A stretch of 64,000 nt of DNA, taken from assembly GCF_030124325.1 (NCBI RefSeq), contig NZ_JASKLR010000011.1, positions 1-64,000 of the forward strand, read 5' to 3'. Position 1 is the stretch's first letter, and every line of letters begins with the position of its first letter. The translations under genes were made by a program, and so were the position numbers. Source of the DNA: Sinorhizobium sp. 8-89. GTDB taxonomy: Bacteria > Pseudomonadota > Alphaproteobacteria > Rhizobiales > Rhizobiaceae. The notes beneath the pieces were generated by a model, which saw only the letters and a program-made list of their open reading frames with translations, had not been told where the DNA came from and made no database searches. This document shows, piece by piece, positions 52,034 to 61,585 of this stretch.

Positions 52034-52426
52034 ATGGAGAACGACCTGTTCGTAGCGGCGCGTGACGCCATGGCAAAGGCGCATGCGCCCTATTCCAAGT
52101 TCCCGGTGGGCGCCGCCATTCGCGCGGAGGACGGCAAGATCTATACCGGCGCAAATATCGAAAACCTGTCCTTCCCGGAAGGCTGGTGCGCCGAGACGAC
52201 CGCTATCAGCCACATGGTCATGGCCGGTCAGCGCAAGATCATGGAAGTTGCCGTTGTCGCCGAGAAGCTTGCGCTCTGCCCGCCTTGCGGCGGCTGTCGC
52301 CAGCGGCTGGCGGAGTTCTCCGGCGCAAGCACGCGCATCTATCTCTGCGACGAGACGGGCGTGAAGAAAACCCTGGCGCTCTCCGATCTTCTTCCGCACA
52401 GCTTCGAAACAGAGATCCTCGGATGA
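52034..52426 (+). CDS. cdd: Cytidine deaminase
   Basis: 130 residues, the tetrameric short form. Zinc and catalytic residues are in GWCAETTAI (Cys and Glu) and CPPCGGCRQRL. It converts (deoxy)cytidine to (deoxy)uridine in the cytoplasm. The stop overlaps the phosphorylase start by four bases. Confidence 0.95.
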   Translation: MENDLFVAARDAMAKAHAPYSKFPVGAAIRAEDGKIYTGANIENLSFPEGWCAETTAISHMVMAGQRKIMEVAVVAEKLALCPPCGGCRQRLAEFSGASTRIYLCDETGVKKTLALSDLLPHSFETEILG

Positions 52427-53220
52427 GTGATGCCGCGGAATTCCTGAAGACCAGACTTGGCGGGCTTTCTCCGCGCTACGGAATCGTGCTCGGCTCAGGG
52501 CTCGGGGCCTTGGTCGATGCGGTGGCTGAGCCGATCCGCGTGCCCTATGCGGAGATCCCGGGCTTTCCCTTGAGCAGCGTTTCCGGCCATGCCGGCGAAC
52601 TGGTGGCGGGCAAGCTTGGCGGCGTGCCCGTTGCGATGCTCTCCGGCCGCATGCATTATTACGAGCGCGGCGACGCAAATGCGATGCGCGTGCCGATCGA
52701 AATACTGAAGCAGTTCGGCGTCGAAAATCTCATCCTGACCAATTCGGCCGGATCGCTGCGGGAAGACATGCCACCGGGCTCGGTGATGCGCATTGCCGAT
52801 CACATCGGCTTTTCCGGCTTGAACCCGCTGATCGGCGTCGAAACTGACGATCGCTTCGTCGGCATGACGAATGCCTACGACGCGGAGCTTGCCGAACGGA
52901 TGCAAAAGGCTGCGGCCCGGCTCGGTATTCCCCTGCAGAGCGGCGTCTACATGTGGTTCTCGGGTCCGAGCTTCGAGACCCCGGCCGAGATCAGGATGGC
53001 GCGCATTCTCGGGGCAGATGCGGTCGGCATGTCCACGGTCCCCGAGGTCATCCTCGCGCGCTTTTTCGGATTGCGGGTTGCCGCTGCCTCCGTCATCACC
53101 AACTTCGGTGCGGGCATGACCGGCGCCGAGCTCAGCCATCACGAGACGAAGGATATGGCGCCCGTCGGCGGCAAGCGGCTGGCTGCGATCCTGAAAGAGA
53201 TGATCGCGAGCGAAGCCTGA
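52423..53220 (+). CDS. Purine-nucleoside phosphorylase, trimeric class
   Basis: 265 residues. VLGSGLGALVDA, SGHAGELVAGKLGG, SGRMHYYERGDA and GVYMWFSGPSFETPAEIRM are signatures of the trimeric PNP (PunA/XapA) class, not of hexameric DeoD. It cleaves purine (deoxy)nucleosides with phosphate, giving (deoxy)ribose 1-phosphate for the DeoB encoded at 56922-58142. It is coupled to cdd. Confidence 0.93.
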   Translation: MSDAAEFLKTRLGGLSPRYGIVLGSGLGALVDAVAEPIRVPYAEIPGFPLSSVSGHAGELVAGKLGGVPVAMLSGRMHYYERGDANAMRVPIEILKQFGVENLILTNSAGSLREDMPPGSVMRIADHIGFSGLNPLIGVETDDRFVGMTNAYDAELAERMQKAAARLGIPLQSGVYMWFSGPSFETPAEIRMARILGADAVGMSTVPEVILARFFGLRVAAASVITNFGAGMTGAELSHHETKDMAPVGGKRLAAILKEMIASEA

Positions 53221-53234
53221 ACGGCGGTCTGACC

Positions 53235-54545
53235 ATGCTCCCACAGGAAGTGATCCGACAGAAGAGGGACGGCGGCCAACTCAATGCAGCGGAGATCGCC
53301 GGCTTCGTCAAGGGCATTGCTGATGGCTCCATCTCGGAAGGCCAGGTCGCCGCCTTCGCGATGGCCGTGTGGTTTTCCGGGATGAGCCGCGATGAATGCG
53401 TGGCATTGACGCTGGCGATGCGCGATTCCGGCGACACGCTCGACTGGAGTGTCATCGGGCGCCCGATCGTCGACAAGCATTCGACGGGCGGCGTCGGCGA
53501 CAATGTCTCGCTGATGCTGGCGCCGATCGTTGCCGCCTGCGGTGCCGCGGTGCCGATGATTTCCGGAAGGGGCCTCGGTCATACCGGTGGCACCCTGGAC
53601 AAGCTCGAAGCCATTCCGGGCTATGATATCCAGCCTGCCCCGGCACTTTTTCGCAAAGTGGTCGATGAGGTCGGTTGCGCGATTATCGGCCAGACAGCGA
53701 ACCTTGCACCGGCCGATAAACGCCTCTACGCCATTCGTGACGTGACGGCGACCGTCGATTCGGTGCCGCTGATCACTGCCTCCATCCTCTCGAAAAAGCT
53801 TGCCGCCGGGCTCCAATCGCTCGTCCTCGATGTGAAGTTCGGCAACGGTTCGTTCCTGACCGACCCGGACGAGACGGAGATCCTTGCGCGCTCGCTCGTG
53901 GAGGTTGCCAACGGCGCCGGCGTCCGCACGTCGGCGCTGGTCACCGACATGAACGAGCCGCTCGCGGACGCCGCCGGCAACGCGCTCGAAATCGACAACT
54001 GCCTTGCTTATCTGCGTGGCGGGAAGAAAGGCACGCGCCTTGACGCCGTGGTCATGGCCTTTGCCGCGGAAATGCTGGTAGCCGCCGGACTGGCGGCTGA
54101 TTCGAAGCAAGGGGAAGCGATGGCGCGCCAGGCCGTTGACGGCGGTGCCGCGATGGAGCGTTTCGGCCGCATGGTCCATCGGCTCGGAGGGCCGGCCGAT
54201 TTTGTCGACCGGCCGCAGACCTATCTGCAAAAAGCGCCCGTGGTGGTGGCCGTGGAGACGCGCCGGGATGGCCATCTTGCGGCTTGCGAGACGCGCGAAC
54301 TGGGCATGGCGGTCATTGCACTCGGCGGCGGAAGAACCCGTCCCGACGAAAGGATCGACCATGGCGTCGGTCTTTCTGGTTTGCGCCCGCTTGGAACGAA
54401 GGTGAGCAAGGGCGAGCCGATTGCATTCGTTCATGCCACCGATCGGGACACGGCCGAAGACATCAGGAAAAAGGTGGCTGCGCTCTATACGATCGAAGAC
54501 CAGAGACCGGATCCGCGTCCGGTCATCGTCGCCCGCATCACCTGA
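53235..54545 (+). CDS. deoA: Thymidine phosphorylase
   Basis: 436 residues. DKHSTGGVGDNVSL phosphate/substrate motif, SGRGLGHTGGTLDKLEAIPG and LVLDVKFGNGSF are the family signatures. It phosphorolyses thymidine and deoxyuridine to the base and deoxyribose 1-phosphate. Last gene of the plus-strand salvage unit, 14 bases after pnp. Its 3' end overlaps the convergent aspartic-protease gene by eight bases. Confidence 0.96.
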   Translation: MLPQEVIRQKRDGGQLNAAEIAGFVKGIADGSISEGQVAAFAMAVWFSGMSRDECVALTLAMRDSGDTLDWSVIGRPIVDKHSTGGVGDNVSLMLAPIVAACGAAVPMISGRGLGHTGGTLDKLEAIPGYDIQPAPALFRKVVDEVGCAIIGQTANLAPADKRLYAIRDVTATVDSVPLITASILSKKLAAGLQSLVLDVKFGNGSFLTDPDETEILARSLVEVANGAGVRTSALVTDMNEPLADAAGNALEIDNCLAYLRGGKKGTRLDAVVMAFAAEMLVAAGLAADSKQGEAMARQAVDGGAAMERFGRMVHRLGGPADFVDRPQTYLQKAPVVVAVETRRDGHLAACETRELGMAVIALGGGRTRPDERIDHGVGLSGLRPLGTKVSKGEPIAFVHATDRDTAEDIRKKVAALYTIEDQRPDPRPVIVARIT

Positions 54546-55062
54546 CGAGATGCAGGGCGCCGTTCTCCGCACGGTAGGACGATAGCCGGCTTAAGAAACT
54601 CATGCCGACGAGCATCCCGGACAGTGCCTTGTCGGGCAGGACCATTGCGTCGACACCCTTGAGCGCGATGCTGCCGATCTCGACGCGATCCAGGCGGACG
54701 TAGGCCGCCTCGACAATCCCGTTGGCGGTCTGCGCCCGCGCATTGAACGCGAGGCTGCCGACGGAAATGCCGAAGCGACGCGCGGCTGAGACGTTGATCG
54801 CGATCGTGCTCGCGCCCGTATCGACGAGACCCCTCTCCGAGCGCCCATTGATGCGAAACGTGCCGAAGAAATGACCGGCGGCATCCGCTTCGAGAACGAT
54901 GCTTTTGCCGCTCGCATATTTGGCGGCGGTAACGGGCGCGGCACGCGGAACGCCCTGCGTCGTTGTCTCGTTCTGTCGTTCGAGGTAGCTGGAGGCGAGA
55001 TCGGAAACGACCAGCGCGACGAGGGCGAGGCCGCCGACAATGGCAAGCAGACGTGTGATCAT
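54538..55062 (-). CDS. Retropepsin-like aspartic protease (clan AA, TIGR02281 type)
   Basis: 174 residues from the ATG at 55060-55062. One N-terminal membrane helix (LLAIVGGLALVALVVSDLA), then a single-lobe protease domain with RGLVDTGASTIAI; a second region MLVGMSFL completes the fold. It is membrane-anchored facing the periplasm, likely a homodimer. Such proteins are widespread in alphaproteobacteria; the substrate is unknown. Confidence 0.88.
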   Translation of the reverse strand: MITRLLAIVGGLALVALVVSDLASSYLERQNETTTQGVPRAAPVTAAKYASGKSIVLEADAAGHFFGTFRINGRSERGLVDTGASTIAINVSAARRFGISVGSLAFNARAQTANGIVEAAYVRLDRVEIGSIALKGVDAMVLPDKALSGMLVGMSFLSRLSSYRAENGALHLVR

Positions 55063-55155
55063 TGCGCAGGCTCCCGCTTTCGTGCGGACCCGTGTTGTTG
55101 CGCACGCAAGGAGCCACACGCGATCTATCTGAGCAGCCGATCGCTAACGGGAGGC

Positions 55156-55181
55156 AAAAAAGCCGCCGGAAAGCCGGCGGC
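55156..55181 (-). terminator. Intrinsic terminator of upp
   Basis: The stem GCCGCCGG (55162-55169) with CCGGCGGC (55174-55181) has the A-run AAAAAA at 55156-55161, which is a T-run on the minus strand. It lies 38 bases past the upp stop. Confidence 0.85.
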
Positions 55182-55218
55182 CGCGCATATGCCTGATGAT
55201 GTGGTTAAGAAAAGGAAA

Positions 55219-55848
55219 CTATTTGGTCCCGTACATGCGATCACCGGCGTCACCCAGGCCGGGCATGATGTAGCCCTTTTCGTTGAGGTGGCTGTCGATC
55301 GAGGCGGTAAAGATCGGCACATCGGGATGCACGCCTTGAAAATTGCGGATGCCTTCCGGAGCCGCGAGCAGGCAGAGGAAGCGGATGTTCCTCGCACCGC
55401 GCTCCTTCAGCTTGTCGATCGCCGCAATCGAGGAATTGCCGGTGGCAAGCATCGGGTCGACGACGATGACGAGCCGCTCCGAGAGGCTTTCCGGCGCCTT
55501 GAAATAATACTCCACCGGCTGCAGCGTCTCGTGGTCGCGGTAGACGCCGATATGTGCGACGCGCGCCGAAGGCACGAGTTCGAGCATGCCTTCGAGCAGG
55601 CCGTTGCCGGCGCGCAGGATCGAGGCAAAGACAAGCTTCTTGCCTTCGAGAACGGGGGCATCGACCTCCTGCAGAGGCGTCTCGATCCGCTCCAGCGTGA
55701 GTTCGAGGTCGCGCGTCACCTCGTAGCAGAGCAGCGTCGAGATCTCGCGAAGCAACCGGCGAAAGCCTGCAGTCGACGTTTCCTTCTTACGCATGATGGT
55801 CAGCTTGTGCTGCACAAGCGGATGATCGATCACTGTAACGCCGTCCAT
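55219..55848 (-). CDS. upp: Uracil phosphoribosyltransferase
   Basis: 209 residues. PRPP-binding [15 protein letters not shown] and the family [17 protein letters not shown] start are clear; the C-terminus [13 protein letters not shown] is intact. It converts uracil and PRPP to UMP, taking the base released by uridine and deoxyuridine phosphorolysis. It is last in the deoB-add-upp minus-strand series, 108 bases after add. Confidence 0.97.
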   Translation of the reverse strand: MDGVTVIDHPLVQHKLTIMRKKETSTAGFRRLLREISTLLCYEVTRDLELTLERIETPLQEVDAPVLEGKKLVFASILRAGNGLLEGMLELVPSARVAHIGVYRDHETLQPVEYYFKAPESLSERLVIVVDPMLATGNSSIAAIDKLKERGARNIRFLCLLAAPEGIRNFQGVHPDVPIFTASIDSHLNEKGYIMPGLGDAGDRMYGTK

Positions 55849-55956
55849 GGCTCACCTTCCCGCAAAATTTCGATATCCGCCCTCTTTTCCATGGAAAGGG
55901 GCGAAGCTGCAAGGGTGTTGCAGCGCTCGGGCCGACCTTACCCCCGCAGGGGCGTG

Positions 55957-56925
55957 TCAGATCGCGGCCAACAGTCGCTGCCTTGTCGCCTCGTCGACGA
56001 AGGCAGCCTCGATCGCGGTTCTCGTCATCCGATTTATCTCCCTGTCCTCGAAGCCCATGACGTGAGAGGCGATCTCGTATTCCTGCGCCAGCGACGTGTG
56101 GAAGAAGGGCGGATCGTCGGAGTTGAGCGTGACGCGCACGCCGGCTGCGTGCAGGGCCTTGAGAGGATGCGCGGCGAAGTCCGGGAAGACTTGCAGCGAA
56201 ATATTGGAGCCGGGGCAGACTTCCAGAACGACGCCCTCGTCCGCGAGCCGTTTTACGAGGTCCGCGTCCTCGATCGCCCGCACACCATGGCTGATCCGCG
56301 ATGGCCGCACGTGATCCAACGCGTCGCGCACGCTGAAGGCGCCGGAAAGTTCGCCGGCGTGGATCGTAAGTCCGAGATCCGCGTCGCGGACGATATCGAA
56401 GGCGCGGGAAAATTCGGCGACGCTGTGCATCCTTTCCTCGCCCGCCAGATTGAAGCCCGTGACGAGCGGATGCCGCAGCCTGGCCGCATATTCCGCGGTC
56501 CTGATGACTGCCTCCGGTCCCAGATGGCGGATGCCGGTGATCAGCATGCGCGATTCGATGCCGGTCTTCGCCTTCGCCGCGTCCATACCGGCGGCAAGAC
56601 CTTCAATGTAGGCGTCGGCACCGAGGCCGATCGTATTGCCGTGGTCCGGCGAAACGATGATTTCGCTGTAGATCGTGCCGGCTTCGGCGAGCTCCGTCAG
56701 ATAGGCCTCGGCGAGAAGCGCGTAGTCGCCTTCAGTTCGAAACAGCGACGCGACGGCGTCGTAGCACCTGACGAAACTGGTGAAGTCCTCCCAGACATAG
56801 GCCTTGTCGCGGATGATCGCGCTGGTGTCGATTCCGTATTTCCTGGCCTGCCGCAATGCGAGTTCCGGCGGCGTCGCGCCCTCGATGTGGCAATGCAGTT
56901 CGGCTTTTTTCAAATGAAGGGTCAA
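55957..56925 (-). CDS. add: Adenosine deaminase
   Basis: 322 residues from a TTG start at 56923-56925, with GGAGAAG eight bases upstream; TTGA overlaps the deoB stop. Zinc His pair in [10 protein letters not shown], catalytic Glu/His in [12 protein letters not shown] and SRISHGVRA, and metal Asp pair in [12 protein letters not shown]. The conserved N-terminus leaves no room for a later ATG. It deaminates (deoxy)adenosine to (deoxy)inosine, which feeds the phosphorylase and DeoB steps. Confidence 0.94.
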   Translation of the reverse strand: MTLHLKKAELHCHIEGATPPELALRQARKYGIDTSAIIRDKAYVWEDFTSFVRCYDAVASLFRTEGDYALLAEAYLTELAEAGTIYSEIIVSPDHGNTIGLGADAYIEGLAAGMDAAKAKTGIESRMLITGIRHLGPEAVIRTAEYAARLRHPLVTGFNLAGEERMHSVAEFSRAFDIVRDADLGLTIHAGELSGAFSVRDALDHVRPSRISHGVRAIEDADLVKRLADEGVVLEVCPGSNISLQVFPDFAAHPLKALHAAGVRVTLNSDDPPFFHTSLAQEYEIASHVMGFEDREINRMTRTAIEAAFVDEATRQRLLAAI

Positions 56926-58142
56926 ATAAGGCTTCTCCCATGCGGGCCGGGGGCGATACCGAGATGTCTGGCGACCGTCTCGCCGATATGTGCGAAAGTG
57001 TCGGCGACGCCAAAGGAGCGGCTGCGCAAGGACGGGCCGAACATCAGCACCGGCACGCGTTCGCGCGTGTGGTCGGTCCCGCGCCAAGTCGGGTCGCAGC
57101 CGTGATCGGCGGTCAGGATGACGATATCACCGGGTTTGAGGCGCCGGTCGAGGTCCGGTAGGCGTGCATCGAAGGCTTCCAGCGCCGCGGCGTAGCCCGG
57201 CACGTCGCGGCGATGACCGTAGAGCATGTCGAAATCGACGAAATTGGTGAAAACGAGATCGCCGTCCTCCGCCTCTTCGATTGCCGCGAGGCTTGCGTCG
57301 AAGAGTGCCATGTTTCCATTGGCCTTGGTGAGCTTCGTCACCCCCTGATGGGCGAAGATATCGCCGATCTTGCCGACGGCATGCACGCCGCGCCCGGCTT
57401 CTTTCAGTCGGTCGAGGACCGTCGGTTCCGGCGGTAACACCGAGTAGTCGCGGCGGTTGCCGGTGCGGGTGAAATTCTGCGGATCGTCGCCGACGAACGG
57501 GCGGGCAATGACGCGGCCGATATTGTAGTCGTCGACCAGCCGGCGGACCACCTGGCAAAGCTCCAGCAAGCGATCGAGCCCGAAGCTCTGTTCATGCGCG
57601 GCGATCTGGAAGACGGAATCGGAGGAGGTGTAGCAGATCGGTTTTCCGCTCCGCACATGCTCCTCGCCGTAGCGGGTGATGATATCGGTGCCGGACGCGT
57701 GGCAATTGCCGAGAATGCCCGGGATATTGCCCTCGCGGCAGATCGTCTCGACGAGCTCGGCGGGAAACGCATCTCCCTCAGATGGGAAATAGCCCCAGTC
57801 GAACATCACCGGCGTCCCGGCGATCTCCCAATGGCCGGACGGGGTGTCCTTGCCGCGCGAGGTTTCGCTGGCGGCGCCGTAGACGCCGTAGACCCGCTCC
57901 GGCAGCGGCATGCCGGCCGGCAGACGCCCGGTCGCGAGCTTCGCTGCATGCATCAGCCCGAGGGCGGACATGTTCGGCAGTTGCAGCGGCCCTTCGCGCA
58001 AACCCGCGCGATCGCCCGCGCCGGCGGCGCAAAATTCTGCGATATGGCCGAGCGTGTCAGCCCCAAGGTCGCCAAAGGCCTCCGCGTCCGGCGCATTGCC
58101 GATGCCGAAGGAGTCGAGGACGAAGAGGAATGCACGCGCCAT
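56922..58142 (-). CDS. deoB: Phosphopentomutase
   Basis: 406 residues. The metal site [11 protein letters not shown], catalytic DTPSGHWE (Thr), and [21 protein letters not shown] are those of alkaline-phosphatase-fold DeoB. It converts (deoxy)ribose 1-phosphate to the 5-phosphate. First gene of the minus-strand salvage unit, translationally coupled to add. No DeoR-type regulator gene is adjacent. Confidence 0.97.
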   Translation of the reverse strand: MARAFLFVLDSFGIGNAPDAEAFGDLGADTLGHIAEFCAAGAGDRAGLREGPLQLPNMSALGLMHAAKLATGRLPAGMPLPERVYGVYGAASETSRGKDTPSGHWEIAGTPVMFDWGYFPSEGDAFPAELVETICREGNIPGILGNCHASGTDIITRYGEEHVRSGKPICYTSSDSVFQIAAHEQSFGLDRLLELCQVVRRLVDDYNIGRVIARPFVGDDPQNFTRTGNRRDYSVLPPEPTVLDRLKEAGRGVHAVGKIGDIFAHQGVTKLTKANGNMALFDASLAAIEEAEDGDLVFTNFVDFDMLYGHRRDVPGYAAALEAFDARLPDLDRRLKPGDIVILTADHGCDPTWRGTDHTRERVPVLMFGPSLRSRSFGVADTFAHIGETVARHLGIAPGPHGRSLI

Positions 58143-58276
58143 GGAACACCCGGTTATCCGGATGCGTCGTGGAGAACCGCGATCCGGTGCTGCCTGCTGC
58201 GCGAGAGCGGTCCCGCGCAATCCGGGAGGAATAGCGCGGCGAGGCGCGCATTGCAATTGAAGGAGTTAAGACAGCG

Positions 58277-58864
58277 TCAGCAGTCCGTGCACTTGATCGT
58301 CTCGCCAAAGCGCTGGCGATAGTAGGACGTCTTGGAAAGATCGATCGTCTTCAACGTGCTGTTTTCGAGCCCCGGTGCAAAGAGCAGGAGATCATGCGGG
58401 ACGACGAGTTCCGTACGCACCACGAAGGCGTTCACGGCGTCGAGTTCGGCGGGGACGGTGGCTATGGAGTCGACGGCATAGGGCATTGCGCCGTTCTGGT
58501 CGCGTGACCATACGACTTTTCCGCTGGTCGTGCCGGTGACCTGTATGCCCGTGATCTTCAGCGTGTAGCCCGTGCTGTTGTACGGGGCCATGATGCTCAG
58601 CGCGACATTCTTCATGTTGTCCAGCAGGGTTTTGTTGACGTCCGTCTGCTGCGAGACGATGTCCGAGACGGCGCTCGATGCGCGCGCAACCTTGCGGGCC
58701 ACGGTGAAGCCGAGAGAGATCTCGAAGGATCCGATATAGAGCATGATCAGCAACGGCGCGACGATCGCAAACTCCACGCCGCCGACGCCGCGCCGGTCGC
58801 GAATGAGCGCTGACAGCGATGCCGAAACGCGCCGGGCAAACGAAAATCCATGCAAGCGTCTCAT
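58277..58864 (-). CDS. TadE/TadG-family pseudopilin
   Basis: 195 residues. Processing-site-like RRGVGGVEFAIVAPLLIMLY, with a hydrophobic helix at about 25-45, then a periplasmic domain ending in a Cys pair (IKCTDC). It is a minor pseudopilin of the Flp/Tad apparatus. Third gene of the minus-strand pilus unit, seven bases after the preceding TadE-like gene. Confidence 0.88.
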   Translation of the reverse strand: MRRLHGFSFARRVSASLSALIRDRRGVGGVEFAIVAPLLIMLYIGSFEISLGFTVARKVARASSAVSDIVSQQTDVNKTLLDNMKNVALSIMAPYNSTGYTLKITGIQVTGTTSGKVVWSRDQNGAMPYAVDSIATVPAELDAVNAFVVRTELVVPHDLLLFAPGLENSTLKTIDLSKTSYYRQRFGETIKCTDC

Positions 58865-58871
58865 GGCGTCC

Positions 58872-59495
58872 TCAGTAATTTTCGTTGCGGAATGTGGCGG
58901 TTGCTATCATCAGGAAATCGCGAGGCATGCTGCTGCCGGCGGGGCGCAGGTCCGTGACATAGGGCCGGACCAGATCGGTAATGACCTCCCATCGATAGTA
59001 GGCGCGCACCATCGTAAAAGCGCCGGCGCCTCCCGGCGCGAATTTGAAGCCGCTGGTGTCAAGATCGGAGGATGAGGAAGAACCGACCCTTGGAACCGCG
59101 GGCGGAAACTGCGTGAGGTCGGTGATGTTGCGGACATCGATGTAGAGTTTGTCGCGCTCTGCCGCCTCGGTCGCCGAGCAGGGCATAAGGATAGCGATCT
59201 CGTCGCAGAAAGCCTGGCGGAATTCCGTCTCCGTCATGTAACCGGGCTTGCTGCTGTCCTCGAAGGTGATCTCACCGGTGCGGATTTTTCGCGCCAGCGT
59301 ATCCGTCGCGTTGGCGAGCAGTTGTTCGCCGGCAAAAGCGACGAACGTTTCGATCGACGCGAAGACGATCACGAAGAAAGGAAGGGCCAGGAGCGCGAAC
59401 TCGATCGCGGTCGCGCCCTTTCGGTCGCCGCAAAAACGGCGAAACAGGCCGCGACGCGCGCGGTTCCTCAAAGATGTCTTTCGCTCAGCCGCCAT
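58872..59495 (-). CDS. TadE-family pseudopilin
   Basis: 207 residues. The basic N-terminus GDRKGATAIEFALLALPFFV has the canonical Ala-x-x-Glu-Phe-Ala TadE motif, followed by a periplasmic domain with two Cys. It resembles Caulobacter CpaJ/CpaK-like TadE proteins. Second in the minus-strand unit, 112 bases after the gene at 59608-60033. Confidence 0.9.
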   Translation of the reverse strand: MAAERKTSLRNRARRGLFRRFCGDRKGATAIEFALLALPFFVIVFASIETFVAFAGEQLLANATDTLARKIRTGEITFEDSSKPGYMTETEFRQAFCDEIAILMPCSATEAAERDKLYIDVRNITDLTQFPPAVPRVGSSSSSDLDTSGFKFAPGGAGAFTMVRAYYRWEVITDLVRPYVTDLRPAGSSMPRDFLMIATATFRNENY

Positions 59496-59607
59496 TGCGC
59501 CGTTCCGTCATGCAACGTCCGATCGGCGAAAAATAAAGCGGGATTGTTGAAATTTCGTTTGCGACAACCGGAAGAATTTTAGCGATCTTGAATTCTTTTC
59601 CGTTGCA

Positions 59608-60033
59608 CTAGTTTGTGCTTGCCGCCGATGCCTGGCGTTCGGCATGGCGCTCGCAATTGGGCGTGCAGGAAAGGACCGTACGCGAGGTCTGCTTGTAGAC
59701 ACGCACCGTATTGCCTTCGTCGATCGACACCAGAATGCGTTCGTCGACAATGGCATTTCCATCCTGATCGAGGATGACGAGATTGGTCGTCCCGAAGTTG
59801 CGCCCCGTCAGCACGATCGTCTTTGCGTCCGCGACGGTGGCATCGGCAACTTCGGAGTTGCCGATGATCACCTTGCTCACCGGTCGGTCGAGCTTCAGCA
59901 CGCGCGCGTGATCCATATAGACGCGCATCATGTCGTCCTCAGCGCGCGCCGCGACCGGCACGGTGACCGCGAGGAGGGCAGCGCCTGCAAATGTGAGCGT
60001 AACGATCCGCTTCAGCGGTAGGGACGTGTTCAT
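59608..60033 (-). CDS. Pilus assembly protein with secretin N-terminal-like domain
   Basis: 141 residues with signal peptide (LPLKRIVTLTFAGAALLAVT, cleaved near AARAED). The domain VLKLDRPVSKVIIGNSEVAD, TVADAKTIVLTGRNFGTTNL matches the T2SS/T3SS pil_N domain that also starts CpaC at 62418. Two Cys lie near the C-terminus (SCTPNCERH). It probably acts at the secretin in the periplasm. Divergent from pilA. Confidence 0.9.
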   Translation of the reverse strand: MNTSLPLKRIVTLTFAGAALLAVTVPVAARAEDDMMRVYMDHARVLKLDRPVSKVIIGNSEVADATVADAKTIVLTGRNFGTTNLVILDQDGNAIVDERILVSIDEGNTVRVYKQTSRTVLSCTPNCERHAERQASAASTN

Positions 60034-60286
60034 GGCGCTTCCTGATGACGCTATCCGGCGCATCTTCGCTTCTTTTGGTGAATGAAACGTTACGCAGATG
60101 CGGGGCAATTTAAGGCGTCCCCTTCTTGAGCATTTACCCAAGAAATCGGGATGGCAGCTTAACTTCACGATAACCGGTTTCCTTAAGCCGATGGCAATTA
60201 GCCCCCGCTAATTTCAGGGCATCCGATCAACGGCAAACAGTTGGCGGAAGTGCTGAACAACAAACACGTGAAGTAGGAGAATCACC

Positions 60287-60469
60287 ATGAAGACGATTTT
60301 CGCACGCCTGCTGAAGGACGAATCCGGTGCGACGGCTATTGAATACGGCCTGATCGCAGCCCTGATCTCCGTTGCCCTGATTACCGGCGCGACGTCGCTC
60401 GGCGGAACGCTGAACACGCTCTTTGTCGATCTGGGCACCAAGATGACCACCGCGGAAGGCAAGTTCTAA
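60287..60469 (+). CDS. pilA: Flp/Fap pilin, copy 1
   Basis: 60 residues. Prepilin cleavage before the ESGATAIEYGLIAALISVAL helix with the conserved Glu-Tyr pair; the C-terminal part is LFVDLGTKMTTAEGKF. The ribosome site AGTAGGAGA is good. It is the major Flp pilin, processed by CpaA. It differs from copy 2 at only six positions. Confidence 0.96.
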   Translation: MKTIFARLLKDESGATAIEYGLIAALISVALITGATSLGGTLNTLFVDLGTKMTTAEGKF

Positions 60470-60593
60470 GCGGCAATAACCAGTCAGCTACGAATGCGGC
60501 GGGCCGCTTCGACTGGAATGGCTTCGTGTCATCTGACCAGCGGCAAGCGTTTGGTGGAAAATGCTGAACAACAAGTGAAGTAGGAGAATCACC

Positions 60594-60776
60594 ATGAAGA
60601 CGATTTTCGCTCGCCTGATGAAGGATGAATCCGGTGCAACAGCAATCGAGTATGGACTGATCGCAGCCCTCATCTCCGTTGCTCTGGTCGCCGGCGCGAC
60701 GACACTTGGCGGAACACTGAACACGCTCTTTGTCGATCTCGGCACCAAAATGACCACTGCCGAAGGTTCGTTCTAA
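60594..60776 (+). CDS. pilA: Flp/Fap pilin, copy 2
   Basis: 60 residues, tandem duplicate of copy 1 with changes at Leu9 to Met, Ile-Thr to Val-Ala, Ser to Thr and Lys59 to Ser. The 40 bases upstream are also duplicated (GCTGAACAACAA and GTGAAGTAGGAGAATCACC). A terminator follows at 60806-60841. Confidence 0.95.
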   Translation: MKTIFARLMKDESGATAIEYGLIAALISVALVAGATTLGGTLNTLFVDLGTKMTTAEGSF

Positions 60777-60805
60777 GCCACGGCAATCATTCCAGCTATG
60801 AGTGC

Positions 60806-60841
60806 GGAGAGTCGCTTCTTCTGGAGCGGCTCTCCTGTTTT
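60806..60841 (+). terminator. Intrinsic terminator after the pilin genes
   Basis: The 12-bp stem GGAGAGTCGCTT (60806-60817) with GAGCGGCTCTCC (60824-60835), two wobble pairs, is followed by TGTTTT. It would separate high-level pilin transcripts from cpaA. Confidence 0.8.
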
Positions 60842-60936
60842 ATGAAGGCCATGCTTGTCAGGGCTGTGCCGACTGCTGGTGATGAATTTGGAGCGAATGA
60901 ACAACAGTCTGCGTTCGTTCCGATGGAGATGACGTC

Positions 60937-61449
60937 ATGATAGCCGCATGCATATTGGTCATTTTTCCGTTTTGTCTCGCCTTTGCGGCCTTCACCGACC
61001 TCTTCACAATGACGATTCCAAACCGGGTGTCCGGTATTTTGTTTTGCGCTTTCGTTGCCGTTGCGCCGCTCGCCGGGCTCGGTATTGAGCAGATCGGAAT
61101 TCACATCATGGCGGCGACGTTGGTCTTCGCTGTGTGTTTCTGCTTATTTGCTGTCAAGGTTATGGGCGGTGGCGATGCCAAGCTTTTGACCGCAAGTGCC
61201 ATATGGTTCGGCCTCAACGCCTCGCTCGCGATGTTCCTTTTTTACGTATCCATTTTTGGTGCCATCTTGACGCTCGTCGTCCTGTTTCTGCGCAAGCAGG
61301 AGAATGCGATCCTCGCAACCGGCGTACCGGTTCCGCACCTGCTTCTGACAGCCAAGAAGATTCCCTACGGCATCGCCATCGCCCTCGGCGGCTTTGCGGC
61401 CTACCCTTCATCGCCGCTGATGCGGGTCATGTTCGCGCAGCTGTCGTGA
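60937..61449 (+). CDS. cpaA: Prepilin peptidase (CpaA/TadV type)
   Basis: 170 residues, five to six helices. The aspartyl protease residues are in AAFTDLFTMTIPN and VMGGGDAKLL (GxGD). No N-methyltransferase domain, as in TadV/CpaA. It cleaves PilA and the TadE-like pseudopilins. Confidence 0.94.
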   Translation: MIAACILVIFPFCLAFAAFTDLFTMTIPNRVSGILFCAFVAVAPLAGLGIEQIGIHIMAATLVFAVCFCLFAVKVMGGGDAKLLTASAIWFGLNASLAMFLFYVSIFGAILTLVVLFLRKQENAILATGVPVPHLLLTAKKIPYGIAIALGGFAAYPSSPLMRVMFAQLS

Positions 61450-61493
61450 GGATGTGGCTTGCGGCCAAATAAATCAGCCCCCGCAAGCATTCG

Positions 61494-61525
61494 TTAACCA
61501 CGTCCGTTCCCGGCTCGTTAACCAT
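61494..61525 (+). promoter_or_regulatory. Candidate CtrA-binding sites upstream of cpaB
   Basis: TTAACCA at 61494-61500 and TTAACCAT at 61518-61525 match the alphaproteobacterial CtrA half-site TTAACCAT, 24 bp apart and 61-92 bases before the cpaB ATG. CtrA is known to control pilus genes in Caulobacter and targets this motif in Sinorhizobium. Confidence 0.6.
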
Positions 61526-61585
61526 AATTACACCAATTCCTGATCAATCTCACCAAGGGGCATTTCTTGGGGCTTGGGGACGATC

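Noticed and set aside
60478-60520. Terminator between the two pilA copies
   Set aside because: Imperfect nested dyads (CCAGTC...GACTGG and GCGGC...GCCGC) without a T-run; not enough support.
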